A stretch of DNA of 64,000 nt from Kaistia terrae (GCF_026344005.1 NZ_JAPKNH010000013.1:60376-124375); one strand, 5' to 3'. Positions 43,232 to 52,570 are shown, counted from the first letter of the stretch. Notes: a model not told the origin generated them from the sequence alone. A program made the numbers and translations.

Positions 43232-43666
43232 TTAGCCGAGTAGGTCGGCCTGGTAGGGAACGGCGATCGAGAGCAGGAGGTAGTTGCCGTTATCGGTGTC
43301 GTCCTCGATCGACGGGGACGTCGGGGCATAGGTCGTGACGCCCATGAAGTCGGCATTTGCGCCGAACTGCTTGGCACGGAACAGTTTTGCCAGCTCGTCG
43401 GTCCAGATCAGGGCTAGCAGCCGGCCCTCGATCGTGCGCGGCATCGCCAGCACCAGGCGGAAAGCGCCCTCTTCTCGAAAGACGTTGGCGCCCGGCGCGC
43501 CGATGGTGATCTGGCTCGACATTGCGACCGGGTACTGGACGACGAGAAAGGCGGAGGCATCGCCTGGCGTGTCGCCATTGTCGTCGGAGAAGCCGCGAAC
43601 CGGGCAAAACGCCCAGCCGGAAGCGAGCCGGGCCTCGACCGCGGCTACAACTTGTTGCATCGGCAT
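43232..43666 (-). CDS. Tail terminator-like protein
   Basis: 144 residues from ATG 43666, one base after the previous stop. Opens with a helix (MQQVVAAVEARLASGW) and then the strands FLVVQYPVA and FRLVLAMPRTIEGRLLALIWTDEL, the U-type/DUF4128-like terminator layout. It lies immediately before the tail tube gene, where terminators sit. Caps the tail and joins it to the head. Confidence 0.65.
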   Translation of the reverse strand: MPMQQVVAAVEARLASGWAFCPVRGFSDDNGDTPGDASAFLVVQYPVAMSSQITIGAPGANVFREEGAFRLVLAMPRTIEGRLLALIWTDELAKLFRAKQFGANADFMGVTTYAPTSPSIEDDTDNGNYLLLSIAVPYQADLLG

Positions 43667-43667
43667 G

Positions 43668-44336
43668 TCAGTACGTCCTGATCTTGATAGCCGGCTGGCG
43701 GCGTAGCCATTCGCCCGGCGACTTCCGGCGATGGTGACGGCTGGCGTGCCGCATCGCGCCATCGGTACTAGCCCAGTCGTCGATCATCCCCGCCTGCAGC
43801 ACGACATGAGAGAAAGTGATCGATGCGAGGTTTGAGAACCGCCTCGAGGCGATCGCGGCGACAGCCTGGAACACGCCGTCCGGCGCCATGGACGACAGCC
43901 CCTGCTCGATCTTGCGGGCGTAGGGGACGGAGCTGACGAATACATATTCCGAGGCCGGCGGCACGAGGGCGCCGGGGTCGACCACTGCGCCATCGGCGAG
44001 GAACAGGAACGACCGCGCAAATCGGCCGGTTCGGACCGGCGATGCCTGCACCAGCATCTCGCCAATCTGGGCGAAGATGTCCTGCAGCATCTCGAATTCG
44101 AACACGACAACACCGTCTGGACGCACTGTTTCGACGGACGCGTTCGGCCGACCGTCGACATAGGTATCATGCGGCGGCACCATGCCGAGCACTTGCTGGT
44201 TTACCCGCTGCGCCTCGGCAAGCTCGCGCCTGGCGAAGGCCGCCAACTCAAGACTTCGCGCCTCCGGCGACAGCGTCTCATCGAGCATCACGGCGATATC
44301 GCGCTCGATAGAATCGATCCGCGAAGAGATAGCCAT
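43668..44336 (-). CDS. HK97 gp10-like neck/minor tail protein
   Basis: 222 residues. The SPVRTGRFARSF and VPYARKIEQGLSSMAPDGVF motifs are the signature of HK97 gp10-type proteins (the G-x-L/F-x-x-S and Y-A-x-x-I-E-x-G parts). A helical N-terminal extension of about 90 residues is longer than normal. Neighbours on both sides are connector and terminator genes; overlap of one base with the upstream gene. Confidence 0.7.
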   Translation of the reverse strand: MAISSRIDSIERDIAVMLDETLSPEARSLELAAFARRELAEAQRVNQQVLGMVPPHDTYVDGRPNASVETVRPDGVVVFEFEMLQDIFAQIGEMLVQASPVRTGRFARSFLFLADGAVVDPGALVPPASEYVFVSSVPYARKIEQGLSSMAPDGVFQAVAAIASRRFSNLASITFSHVVLQAGMIDDWASTDGAMRHASRHHRRKSPGEWLRRQPAIKIRTY

Positions 44337-44677
44337 CAGCTGCGCACAACCAGTTCATAGGCGATCAAGACGCCGGCAACCCGACGACGATCGTCGTCGA
44401 TGGACTGGATGTTCGACACACGCCCCCGGATCACGACCTTGTCACCCTTACGCAGGGCTCCAGGCCAGCCGCTGGCCTCGACGTCCTCAGCCAGGACAAG
44501 CACCCGGCGATCAGCCACGGTGATCGACCCCACCAATTCCTCTGGCGCGAAACCAAGCAGCCGACCGGGGACAACTTTCTCAACCGCAGGCGGTCCGACT
44601 CGACGCAACATGACAGACTCACCGAGCCTATCCATCGAGCGTCTGTATCGACCGCGGGTCTCTTCCGGCGATGCCAT
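44336..44677 (-). CDS. Head closure (head-tail joining) protein
   Basis: 113 residues, small beta barrel pattern (ESVMLRRVG ... GSITVADRRVLVLAEDV ... KGDKVVIRGRVSNIQSI), as in head closure proteins of the HK97 gp7/SPP1 gp16 group. Order adaptor, closure, gp10-like, terminator is standard. Confidence 0.65.
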   Translation of the reverse strand: MASPEETRGRYRRSMDRLGESVMLRRVGPPAVEKVVPGRLLGFAPEELVGSITVADRRVLVLAEDVEASGWPGALRKGDKVVIRGRVSNIQSIDDDRRRVAGVLIAYELVVRS

Positions 44678-44679
44678 GG

Positions 44680-45318
44680 CTAGAGGTTTTCCGTCTTGTA
44701 GGCTGCGAGCAGCCGCATCGCAGCCGGCGGGATCATGTCGGCGCCAAAGATGGTCGGATCGAAATACTCGACGCGATCGACATCGTTGACGGCATCGACC
44801 TTCACGGCCAAGTCACGGCGTTGCGCCGAAATGGCTTGGCGCGCTACCAAGATGGCGGCCATGCGGATATCTGCCGGGACATCGTCGAAGCCAGCCTCAT
44901 AGGTGACCGCTATAGGGCCACCACACCACTTTGCGTGGCCGCCGGCCGACAAACGGGAGACCATCCCAGCCCCGGCCTCAACCTCTATCTGCGAAAGATC
45001 AAGTGCTGTGCCGCCCTGCTCGACATTCAAAACACTGATGAAACGGCGGCGCAGAATAAGTCGCGTGACGACAGCATCGAGCCGTACCGTCTCAACTAAC
45101 GTTTCTTTACGCAGCGTCGGCGGAGCGAGCCCCGCCGACGCAACGCCGCAGTGCCGGGCGACGGCAAGGGCGATGCCGTCACCCAGAGCCGTCACCTCGT
45201 CGTCCGTCCCACCCACCCCGAAGCCGGCCGCCGTGCGCAGTTCGGCGAGCGTAAGCAAGGCGTGTGCGCTCGGATATCCGGATTGCGCCTCGGCCGGCGT
45301 CAGGAGGGCGAGGCTCAT
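44680..45318 (-). CDS. Head-tail connector/adaptor protein (gp6-like)
   Basis: 212 residues, helical C-terminal region PADIRMAAILVARQAISAQRRD after the strand GPIAVTYEAGFDDVP, the characteristic end of HK97 gp6-type adaptors (...Y-x-A-G-[YF]-x-x-x-P-x-x-I-x-x-A...). N-terminal helices AHALLTLAELRTAAGFGV fit the same family. Forms the ring below the portal. Confidence 0.75.
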   Translation of the reverse strand: MSLALLTPAEAQSGYPSAHALLTLAELRTAAGFGVGGTDDEVTALGDGIALAVARHCGVASAGLAPPTLRKETLVETVRLDAVVTRLILRRRFISVLNVEQGGTALDLSQIEVEAGAGMVSRLSAGGHAKWCGGPIAVTYEAGFDDVPADIRMAAILVARQAISAQRRDLAVKVDAVNDVDRVEYFDPTIFGADMIPPAAMRLLAAYKTENL

Positions 45319-45638
45319 GTGGCGGACGGTCCCGTCGGGAGCGTCGCGGGATCGAGTACCGCGATGATCTCGGCCTTGGTCTGCGCCTTACCCAGCTCAA
45401 TACCGCGCTCCGCCGCCAGCGCCTTAAGCTCGTCGAGCTTGAGGCGGCCGAGATTGACGATAGCCGTATCAGCGCCATGGTCCGCATCGCCATCCCTAAG
45501 TTCAGCCATCCCGTCGCGGAGGGCAGAGACGGCCAGGTCGCCCACCACCGTATCGCCCACCTCAATGTCGCGAGGGTAGATTTCTCCGTCCCGCACCCCC
45601 TTGAAGGGAGAGACGACGATCGCGCTAATTTCAGCCAT
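45315..45638 (-). CDS. Small head-region protein with Rho-N/HeH motif
   Basis: 107 residues. The C-terminal part LGRLKLDELKALAAERGIELGKAQTKAEIIAVLD is a helix-extension-helix (Rho N-terminal-like) motif, common in short proteins next to phage capsid genes. The N-terminal part (PFKGVRDGEIYPRDIEVGDTVVG) is beta-rich. Overlaps the adaptor gene by 4 bases. May bind DNA or other virion parts; unproven. Confidence 0.6.
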   Translation of the reverse strand: MAEISAIVVSPFKGVRDGEIYPRDIEVGDTVVGDLAVSALRDGMAELRDGDADHGADTAIVNLGRLKLDELKALAAERGIELGKAQTKAEIIAVLDPATLPTGPSAT

Positions 45639-45677
45639 TTGGATCTCCTGCTTGCTGGCTGGGCCTGCTGGTGACGC

Positions 45678-46109
45678 CTACGGCGCCCGGCGAGGAGCGC
45701 CCTTGATGACGGTGACGGAGAGCGGCGTGGCTGTGCCATGCGTCCCGGAGAAGTCGGCCAGCACCTTCAGGTAGCGCCTGTTGCCGACATAACCGACCGC
45801 AAAGCTCTCGATCGCGGGATGTGCGGCCACGAGCGATTTCACGATGCCGCCACTCACTGCTGCAGGCGAACTCGGCCCGCAGAGATCACTGGCAGCGACC
45901 TGGGAGTAGGAGACGTTATCGTCGGAATGGGTCACGACGAACTCAATCTTGTTCGTGGCATCGAAGGCGATACCCCCGACGCCGATGCCGAGAACGATCG
46001 TTGCGCCGTCATACCCCTGAAGATCGATCGCCGCAGAGGTGGCATCGGCATTCGCGGCCACCGGGCCGAGCGCGGCAACGGCAGCGATTTTCGTAGCGAG
46101 GTCACGCAT
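45678..46109 (-). CDS. Putative capsid decoration or head accessory protein
   Basis: 143 residues directly behind the capsid gene. Beta-rich Gly/Ala sequence (DGATIVLGIGVGGIAFDATNKIEFVV, FAVGYVGNRRYLKVLADFSG) suggesting a compact jelly-roll-like virion protein. Named from place only. Confidence 0.55.
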   Translation of the reverse strand: MRDLATKIAAVAALGPVAANADATSAAIDLQGYDGATIVLGIGVGGIAFDATNKIEFVVTHSDDNVSYSQVAASDLCGPSSPAAVSGGIVKSLVAAHPAIESFAVGYVGNRRYLKVLADFSGTHGTATPLSVTVIKGAPRRAP

Positions 46110-46177
46110 GGTGCGCTCCTATCTGGATTGAGGGAAAGGTTGCCGGCGGCAGATGGCCACCGCCGGCCGGCACCAAC

Positions 46178-47596
46178 TCAGCCGAAGCGGAGAAGCTTAA
46201 TAGCCTCGAAGTTCTGGATGCCGCCGCCGACGCGCTTGGTCGTGTAGAACAGCACGTAGGGCTTGGCGGTGTAGGGATCGCGCAGGATGCGGATGCCGAC
46301 ACGATCGACGATCAGATAGCCGCGCTTGAAGTCGCCAAAGGCGAGTCCATAGGAATTGGCGGCGATGTCCGGCATATCCGGGATCTCGACCACCGGTCGA
46401 CCAAGCATCTCGCTGACCACGCCATCGGTCTTGAAGTTGATGTTGATCAGATAGTTGCCCTGGCCGTCCTTCAGCTTACGCAGAGTGCCGAGCGTCTTGT
46501 TGTTCGCCGTCCAACTCGCGACGTTGCGGTAGGGCACCTTCAGCGCGTGGAACAGGTCGATCAGCACGTCGGCCGGATTGCTGGCCGGAAACGCGCCCGA
46601 AACGCCCGTACCGACATAGCCGAGCTTGCCCCAGGCATAGTTCGCGTCCGCGACGTTCTCATAGGCGAGAAAGCCCCAAGGCCGCTTCACGCCGTTGCCC
46701 GAGACGAAAGCCGCACCTTCCTGCTGCGCAAACTCCAGCGTGACCTCATCGCTGATCCAGCTTTCGAGGTCGATGAAGGAATCGTCCAGCATCGTCTGGG
46801 TCGCCGCCGGCATGGCGTAAAGCTCCATTGCCGGGAAACTCAGCTCGGAGAGCTGCGACGCAAGCGTCTGGACGCGGTTGTCGCCCTCGCCGACCCAGCC
46901 GGAAGTCGTGCCGTGCTGATTGACCAACTTGGAGTAGCTGTAGCCACCGATCGAGCGAACCGTGGCCAGGGAACGCATGGGCGATACGACCTTGAGCACC
47001 GAGTCGATCGTCGAGTCCAACTCGGGACGGGTGAGAAAGCCGCCGTCCGGCTGCGACTGCGTGGTCATGGCAGCCGAAACGGGTTGGAAGCCGGCTTTCG
47101 CCTGCAGGGCCTTCATGTCCCGTTCGTCGACCGTGCCACGCATCCAGCCGTCGACACTGGCGAAATAAGCCAGCTGCTCAGCGCTGTAGACCCGTCCGCC
47201 TGACGGCATGTTGCCGTTGAGCTGGAGCGCGGCGATCTTGCGGGCGATGTCATCGACAGCGGCCTGGTGTTCACCGACCGCCGCATTGAGGCGGTCGACC
47301 TTTTCCGTGAGCAGGCCATCAGCCTTGCTCTTCAAGGCATTGTCGTTTTCAGTCCGAAACTCGGCGAAGGTCTTGCCAAGCAGATCCATCGCCGCCTTCA
47401 GGTCGGCCACGGTCGGTGCGGTCTCGGCGCGCACGAACTGGAGCCCGCGCGGCACCACCGGAGCGATCATGCTGGCGATGGCCGAGCCGGCACCGAGGTG
47501 AAAATGGGCGACGGCGGCGCCGCCGTCGGCGAGCGCCATGGACGCGACGAGAGTTGCCGCGACGGCCAGCGCCGCGAACACGTAAATCCCACGCAT
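46178..47596 (-). CDS. HK97-fold major capsid protein with hydrophobic N terminus
   Basis: 472 residues. From about 165 the HK97 capsid signature is clear (QSQPDGGFLTRPELDSTIDSVLKVVSPMRSLATV, EGAAFVSGNGVKRPWGFL, FGDFKRGYLIVDRVGIRI). Residues 62-124 form the delta-domain coiled coil normally removed by the protease. Unusual: residues 1-22 (MRGIYVFAALAVAATLVASM) look like a signal peptide or membrane anchor and a second apolar part follows to residue 50. The start is supported by AGGAG 8 bases before ATG 47596, so this segment is apparently translated. Confidence 0.88.
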   Translation of the reverse strand: MRGIYVFAALAVAATLVASMALADGGAAVAHFHLGAGSAIASMIAPVVPRGLQFVRAETAPTVADLKAAMDLLGKTFAEFRTENDNALKSKADGLLTEKVDRLNAAVGEHQAAVDDIARKIAALQLNGNMPSGGRVYSAEQLAYFASVDGWMRGTVDERDMKALQAKAGFQPVSAAMTTQSQPDGGFLTRPELDSTIDSVLKVVSPMRSLATVRSIGGYSYSKLVNQHGTTSGWVGEGDNRVQTLASQLSELSFPAMELYAMPAATQTMLDDSFIDLESWISDEVTLEFAQQEGAAFVSGNGVKRPWGFLAYENVADANYAWGKLGYVGTGVSGAFPASNPADVLIDLFHALKVPYRNVASWTANNKTLGTLRKLKDGQGNYLININFKTDGVVSEMLGRPVVEIPDMPDIAANSYGLAFGDFKRGYLIVDRVGIRILRDPYTAKPYVLFYTTKRVGGGIQNFEAIKLLRFG

Positions 47597-47606
47597 GGGG
47601 TAGCTC

Positions 47607-48461
47607 CTAGTTTTGGGCGATCGTGCGGATCGTCGATTGGATCGAGGCGAGGAAGTCCGAATGGCCAGCGTCTTGCGTGGCCGTAGGAACAGCGTCGTGC
47701 GTGTTCCGCTTGATGTTGGCGAACAGCTCGCGCCGCTCGCTTCTGGAGATGTTCTGCTTTGCGAGAAGAGAATCTACGCGGCGGAGCGCCTTCACGGACG
47801 AAGCAGCCACACTGGCCTGGGCGTCTTCGACGATCTTGTCGCCGTCGAGCAGCGCGTCCGCGAATCCCATGTCGAGCGCACTCGCCCCCGAGATCCAGGT
47901 CTCGCCATCCATGAGCTTCGCGGCTGCCAGGACGTCCATGCCGGTCCGGGCAGCATAGACCTGCGCCATGGCGGCATCGAACGGCTCGAGCATGTCGGCC
48001 GCCTTGCGGAAGTCATGTCGGTTGCCGACGGCACCGGCCCAAGCGTTGTGGATCATCAGAAAGCTGGCTGCACCAATTTCGATCCGGTCGCCGGCCATAG
48101 CGATGACGGAGGCCGCGGAAGCGGCAACGCCCATGACACGGACCGTCACGCTCGCCTTGTGCTGGCGAAGGAGGTTGTAGATCGAGACCCCTTCAAAGAA
48201 GTCGCCGCCGGGCGAATTGATGTTCACGACGATGTCGGCATCACCGATCTTTCGCAGCATGCCGGCCACGCGATTGCTGGTCATGCCCTCGCCGGTCCAA
48301 TAGTCATGACCTATCGTCTCGTAGATAGAGATCGAGTTTTCGGGCGCGTCGGCAGCCTTTACGCCAGCCTGCCAACGGTCCACCGCATCAGGCCGCATGT
48401 CCCAGCCCATATCGGCAGAGATCTGGAAATCGGGGATCTCAGGAAGCGGCCGGATCGACAT
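47607..48461 (-). CDS. ClpP-type (S14) prohead maturation protease
   Basis: 284 residues from ATG 48461, preceded by AAGGAGA (longer frame rejected). ClpP fold with INSPGGDFFEGVSIYNLLRQ, nucleophile Ser in VMGVAASAASVIAMAG and His in FLMIHNAWAG; a later Asp in ALDMGFADALL completes the triad. The C-terminal 70 residues are basic/helical, likely the scaffold part. Located between portal and capsid, as in HK97-like phages with S14 proteases. Start overlaps the portal gene by 23 bases. Confidence 0.87.
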   Translation of the reverse strand: MSIRPLPEIPDFQISADMGWDMRPDAVDRWQAGVKAADAPENSISIYETIGHDYWTGEGMTSNRVAGMLRKIGDADIVVNINSPGGDFFEGVSIYNLLRQHKASVTVRVMGVAASAASVIAMAGDRIEIGAASFLMIHNAWAGAVGNRHDFRKAADMLEPFDAAMAQVYAARTGMDVLAAAKLMDGETWISGASALDMGFADALLDGDKIVEDAQASVAASSVKALRRVDSLLAKQNISRSERRELFANIKRNTHDAVPTATQDAGHSDFLASIQSTIRTIAQN

Positions 48462-49779
48462 TCTGGTCTTTCTCCTTGGAGTTGTCGGCCCGGTTGCCGA
48501 CCAGGTTAGAAGCGACGGTGTATTCGCCACCCTTGCCGTCCGGCCGCGGGTTAATGTCTTCGTAGGACCGGACTTCATCAGGGCTGTAGACCCCGCGATC
48601 GAGGCCGGATTTATAGGTTTCCCAACGCGCTGCCGGGTCACCGCGCAGAAGGCCCGTAGTGTAGAATCGGGCCTCCAGCCGCGGATCGCCACCATCGAGC
48701 AGGTCGCGTCTTATAGCGCCCTGCCACATAGTCAGATGATCTTGCAGCGAGTACTGAACGAACAGCGTCGACATCTGAAGCATGCCGGGACTGGCATTAG
48801 AGTTGTGGCCAGCACCAGCCCCGATCATGTGCGGCGGTACGCCGTAAAATGTGGCGATATCCTGCCGCTGGAATTCACGGACAGCGATGAACTCGGCGTC
48901 TGCGGCGGTCATCGCGACCTTGTCGGAAGCCTTCATTCCCTCCTCGAGGATGATGGCTTTGTGCGCATTCTCGGCGCCTGCGTACTTTTCCTCGATCGAC
49001 TGCTTCAGCCGGCCGTATGCCTCCGGCGACATTCGATCAGGATGCTCGTAGACCTGCCCGGCAATGACGCCATGCTTGAACAGTCGCGCTCCAGCTGTCT
49101 CTGCCTGGATGGCGAGCCCGACAGCCTCGCGCATATACGAGATCACCGAGAGACCGGTGACGCCATCTAGCGAAAGCCCGCGAAGGTGAAAGACGTCATC
49201 GGCCTTGAGCCGGATCTGGGCGCCGTTCGGACGGTGGTAGGTGTAGTCAAGAGATAAGTCAGGCAGCTGGACGACCGAAACTCGGTCCGGATGCATCGGA
49301 AGCAGCGCTGTAATCCGCTTGCCGACCTTGACCTTGAGGGCGTAGCCGTTGCCACGGATCAGGACATGCGCCTGCAGCTGGCGGATGAATTCCTCTGGCG
49401 TCTGCCAATGGTTAGGCTTGCGCGTCAGGAGGTTCCGCACCGGGTGATCGACGGCCGGTTCGCGGTGACGTTCGTCAACACGGATGATGATATCGCGCGG
49501 CAAGTTGGCCACCGCGCCCGAGATGAGGCCGATACAGCGCCAGGCAACCGACACCCGCATGAGCCCGTCCGGCGTGACGACCGCACCTGACTTGGTTTCG
49601 GTTCCGCCCCGCATGAAGTCACGAATGACAGGGTCACCGAGATCTCGAACAGCAATCTGTTCGCCTTGTGCACGGATGCCTGCCACGGCCGGAGTAATGT
49701 CCTCCGACGGCGGAGACAATGCCTCCGGCGGCGGAACAGTCTCGCTCGGGCGAGCGCCAATCCATGAGAACAGACCCAT
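48439..49779 (-). CDS. Portal protein, HK97 type
   Basis: 446 residues from ATG 49779 (GAGGATC upstream). Motifs SVAWRCIGLISGAVANLPRDI, PVRNLLTRKPNHWQTPEEFIRQLQAHVLIRGNGYA and FQRQDIATFYGVPPHMIGAG are the core of the Phage_portal (HK97 gp3) family. Forms the dodecameric DNA channel. Seven bases separate it from the terminase stop. Confidence 0.9.
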   Translation of the reverse strand: MGLFSWIGARPSETVPPPEALSPPSEDITPAVAGIRAQGEQIAVRDLGDPVIRDFMRGGTETKSGAVVTPDGLMRVSVAWRCIGLISGAVANLPRDIIIRVDERHREPAVDHPVRNLLTRKPNHWQTPEEFIRQLQAHVLIRGNGYALKVKVGKRITALLPMHPDRVSVVQLPDLSLDYTYHRPNGAQIRLKADDVFHLRGLSLDGVTGLSVISYMREAVGLAIQAETAGARLFKHGVIAGQVYEHPDRMSPEAYGRLKQSIEEKYAGAENAHKAIILEEGMKASDKVAMTAADAEFIAVREFQRQDIATFYGVPPHMIGAGAGHNSNASPGMLQMSTLFVQYSLQDHLTMWQGAIRRDLLDGGDPRLEARFYTTGLLRGDPAARWETYKSGLDRGVYSPDEVRSYEDINPRPDGKGGEYTVASNLVGNRADNSKEKDQNVDPAAS

Positions 49780-49786
49780 ATGATCC

Positions 49787-51457
49787 TCAGATCGCGAGCA
49801 CGCCGCGAGTTTCGTAGACGGATGGTCCGTCACCGGGTCGGAATGCCACGCCGATCGCCATGATCAGCGCGACGACGCCGTCTATCTTCTCGGAAGATCG
49901 GACCTTCGAAGGCTTAATGTTGCCGGCGTCGTCCTGCTTGTAGGCGACATGATCGACCTGCCAGCGCATGCAGGGATGTCCGCCGGCGTCGAGCTGGCTG
50001 GAAATGGCCAGGCGCTCGAAGTCCTTCGCGGCCGGCGACATCGAGTAGAAGCCCTGGCCGAAGAACTCGACAGGGACACCGCTCTCGGCGAGCGTCACCG
50101 CAGTCTCATGGCCCTGGAACAGTCGATCGACGGCCAAGTTCTGGACATCGAACCTCTCCGCATCGGCGATCACCTGCTTTCGGATGGTCGCATAGTCGAC
50201 GCTGTTCCCTTCCGTCTCGCGGATGGCGCCGCTCTTGGCCCAAGCATCATACCCGACACGATCGCGACGAGCCCGAAGCTCGATGCTCGCGGCCGGCACC
50301 CATAGCCTCGGAAGGATCAGCCAACGTGTGTCTGCGCCGTCCGGCGGGAAGATCCAGACCAGGGCCGTCAGGTCGCTTGTCGATGAAAGGTCGAGCCCGC
50401 CAAAACAGGCACGACGCTTCCGCCCCAGCATCTCCATCTCAATTTTGCGCCAACGCTCCTTGTCGGGAGCGCCGGCATCCCATTTGTCGAGCGGGATCCA
50501 CCGATCGGCCGTGCCGATCCACTGATTGAGATAGTAGCGCCTGAAGTCCGCCTCGAGGCGCGGCGCATCCTTCGCCTTTGCGCATTCTTCACGCAGGAAT
50601 CGAAGGGTTGGCGAGACGCCAAGATTAGGGTTTGCCTTGTACCAGACCTGCTCGTCGGTCCAGTCGTCTTCAGGCTCAGCTGCGAAGATGACGACGAGCG
50701 TATCGGCGATCGCTCCCTCACCACGGCTTTCACGCTCAATACGACGGCTCTCGTCGAAGATCACCTCTCCGTAGCCCCGTCCCTTGAGGCCTGCGGTTGA
50801 AGCCAGGAGCTCAATCGGCTGATCGCGGGCCGACGTCGACTGGTGCAGCGTGTTCATCAACTCGCCATCACGCCATTCGTGCATCTCGTCGCCGAGGATG
50901 ACCGAAGCGGAGAGGCCATGCTTGCCGACAGCCTTGCCGGAGAGCGGTACGAACTTGGCCCGGAGCGACTGGACAAAGAGCGAGTCCGCAGCGGGCGTGA
51001 TCTCCTTCATCAGTTCCGGCGACAGCGTCACCATCGTCTTCGCCTTCTCGAAGACAATGCGCGCCTGCGCTTCGGAGGAAGCGAATGCATAAGCCTGACC
51101 ACCGAACTCACCGTCGACCAGGAAAAACGCCAAGCCAAGTGCTGCCAGGAACTCGCTCTTGCCGTTCTTGCGGGCGATCCAGAGCAGGAGGCGCCGGTAC
51201 AGCCGATAGCCGTCAGCCAGTTTCCAGCCGAACAGCAGTCGCACGATGCAGGCCTGCCATTTCGTAAGGACAAAAGGCTTGCCGCCCCAACGTCCCTCCG
51301 TATGGCGAAACCACCGCGGCCACTGCTCTACGATGCGGTTGGCCAGAACCGCATCGAACCAGGCACCAGAAACGGCGGCGGACTTGTCCCATTCACGAGC
51401 GACGAAAGAGAACCCAGCCGCGTCGTCGACCCAGGCAGGTCGAGCCATTACCGCCAT
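49787..51457 (-). CDS. Terminase large subunit (HK97-like)
   Basis: 556 residues. ATPase part: Walker A ARKNGKS (95-101) after a basic strand, Walker B VILGDE (D190, E191), and the STAGLKGRGYGE coupling motif. Nuclease part: GGLDLSSTSDLTAL near 355 (first Asp), with further acids toward the end (KIDGVVALIMAIG). Packages DNA and cuts at cos. It follows the P27-type small subunit with 3 bases between. Strongest single anchor for the phage class (HK97-like siphovirus). Confidence 0.92.
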   Translation of the reverse strand: MAVMARPAWVDDAAGFSFVAREWDKSAAVSGAWFDAVLANRIVEQWPRWFRHTEGRWGGKPFVLTKWQACIVRLLFGWKLADGYRLYRRLLLWIARKNGKSEFLAALGLAFFLVDGEFGGQAYAFASSEAQARIVFEKAKTMVTLSPELMKEITPAADSLFVQSLRAKFVPLSGKAVGKHGLSASVILGDEMHEWRDGELMNTLHQSTSARDQPIELLASTAGLKGRGYGEVIFDESRRIERESRGEGAIADTLVVIFAAEPEDDWTDEQVWYKANPNLGVSPTLRFLREECAKAKDAPRLEADFRRYYLNQWIGTADRWIPLDKWDAGAPDKERWRKIEMEMLGRKRRACFGGLDLSSTSDLTALVWIFPPDGADTRWLILPRLWVPAASIELRARRDRVGYDAWAKSGAIRETEGNSVDYATIRKQVIADAERFDVQNLAVDRLFQGHETAVTLAESGVPVEFFGQGFYSMSPAAKDFERLAISSQLDAGGHPCMRWQVDHVAYKQDDAGNIKPSKVRSSEKIDGVVALIMAIGVAFRPGDGPSVYETRGVLAI

Positions 51458-51460
51458 GGC

Positions 51461-52081
51461 TTAGTTCGGCTTGCTCGAATGGCGGCGGGCGAAGCCGGCG
51501 ATGGTGTCGTTCTCTGTTGCATCCATCGGCATCGACGGCTGTTCCGGCCCACTATCCTGCCTGTCGCCGAACAGCGGCCCTGCCGATGCCCCGGTGCCTG
51601 TCAGCTCGCGTATCAACTTGTACCGATCGAGCGGCGTGAAGCCGAAGCGGGCAGAGAGATCCATCACGACCTTGGCGGCATCGTCGCGGTGAGCGACGGC
51701 AGGATGATCGTGGATACGGTAGCCGCCCGATGTGGTCCTGACACGTTGCGTGTCACCATCCTTGGCCAGCTTCTTCACCGCCGACCAAAACCGATCGAGG
51801 TAGTAGCAATACATCGCCATGGTGTGGCGATCGAGGCGGTCGAGAATGTTGCGGCGCCGAAGCTCGGGAACGTATTCGTTCCAGATCTGAATGGCGCCTT
51901 CGAACTCCTCGAGGCCAAACATAAGCGGCGGCGCCAGCACGTCGGTAGATGCCGACGGCGCATCTGCGAGCAACTTGATCCGGGCATCGATCGTAGGCTT
52001 GGCCTTCCGACGTTTACCGGGATTGCCCTTGTCCTCCTGCGAGGCGATATCTGGACGTCTTCCGCGCACAGCCGTCTCCAA
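51461..52081 (-). CDS. Terminase small subunit, P27 family
   Basis: 206 residues. Begins with the P27 hallmark GNPGKRR near residue 20 and has a central helical region (IQIWNEYVPELRRRNILDRLDRHTMAMYCYYLDRFWSAV) typical of this family, then RFGFTPLDRYKLI. The last 45 residues are disordered. GGAGACGG overlaps the start region; upstream is the HNH gene. Recognises the packaging site. Confidence 0.85.
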   Translation of the reverse strand: METAVRGRRPDIASQEDKGNPGKRRKAKPTIDARIKLLADAPSASTDVLAPPLMFGLEEFEGAIQIWNEYVPELRRRNILDRLDRHTMAMYCYYLDRFWSAVKKLAKDGDTQRVRTTSGGYRIHDHPAVAHRDDAAKVVMDLSARFGFTPLDRYKLIRELTGTGASAGPLFGDRQDSGPEQPSMPMDATENDTIAGFARRHSSKPN

Positions 52082-52092
52082 AAAAAAGTGTT

Positions 52093-52106
52093 CGCGGAAT
52101 TTCGCG
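52093..52106 (-). other. Candidate cos region
   Basis: The gap between the HNH and small terminase genes contains the near-palindrome CGCGAAATTCCGCG (minus strand) within a C/G-rich stretch. HK97-type phages with an HNH protein beside terminase cut cos in this neighbourhood. The location is reasonable but the sequence alone does not prove it. Confidence 0.25.
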
Positions 52107-52156
52107 GGGGAAAATGCTTGCCCCCCCAGCGGTCCGACGCCCCAGCGCCACCAACT

Positions 52157-52570
52157 TCAGACCCCCCCACCCCCTCGCCGAAGACTTCGGGTCATTTCGC
52201 GCGCCCGAGCGCTGTCGAGGTGGAGGTCATCAAGACTGGCCTCGGCGCGGGCGACCATTCCCTCGAGCATCTGCTTGACCACGTCGTGGTGCCACTTGCA
52301 GCAGGCCTGCCAGTTGGTCTCGTCCCACATGAGCCCGTCGTCACCGCGATGCGGGATAACGTGATCCACCACCTTTGACGGCTCGACCACATCGACGGCG
52401 AGGCAGCCGACACAGAGCGGGTGATGATCCTTGAACCTACGAGCGGCGCGATCCCAGCGGGCTGTGTAGCCTCTCTGCCTGGCACTGCCTCTCAGCCTGT
52501 CCGCCTCACGCCGAAGCTCGGCTTCAGGCGGGATGCCGTTCCTACGATAGATGGGCGGAGAGACAGGCAT
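52157..52570 (-). CDS. HNH endonuclease, packaging-associated
   Basis: 137 residues with the HNH core: C-V-G-C before, KVVDHVIPHRGDD (first His), DETNWQACCKWHHDVVK (Asn and final His with Cys pair). Zinc knuckle CVGC...CCKWHH is complete. In HK97-like phages such an HNH protein joins the terminases for cos cleavage. First gene of the late operon after the leader. Confidence 0.85.
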   Translation of the reverse strand: MPVSPPIYRRNGIPPEAELRREADRLRGSARQRGYTARWDRAARRFKDHHPLCVGCLAVDVVEPSKVVDHVIPHRGDDGLMWDETNWQACCKWHHDVVKQMLEGMVARAEASLDDLHLDSARAREMTRSLRRGGGGV

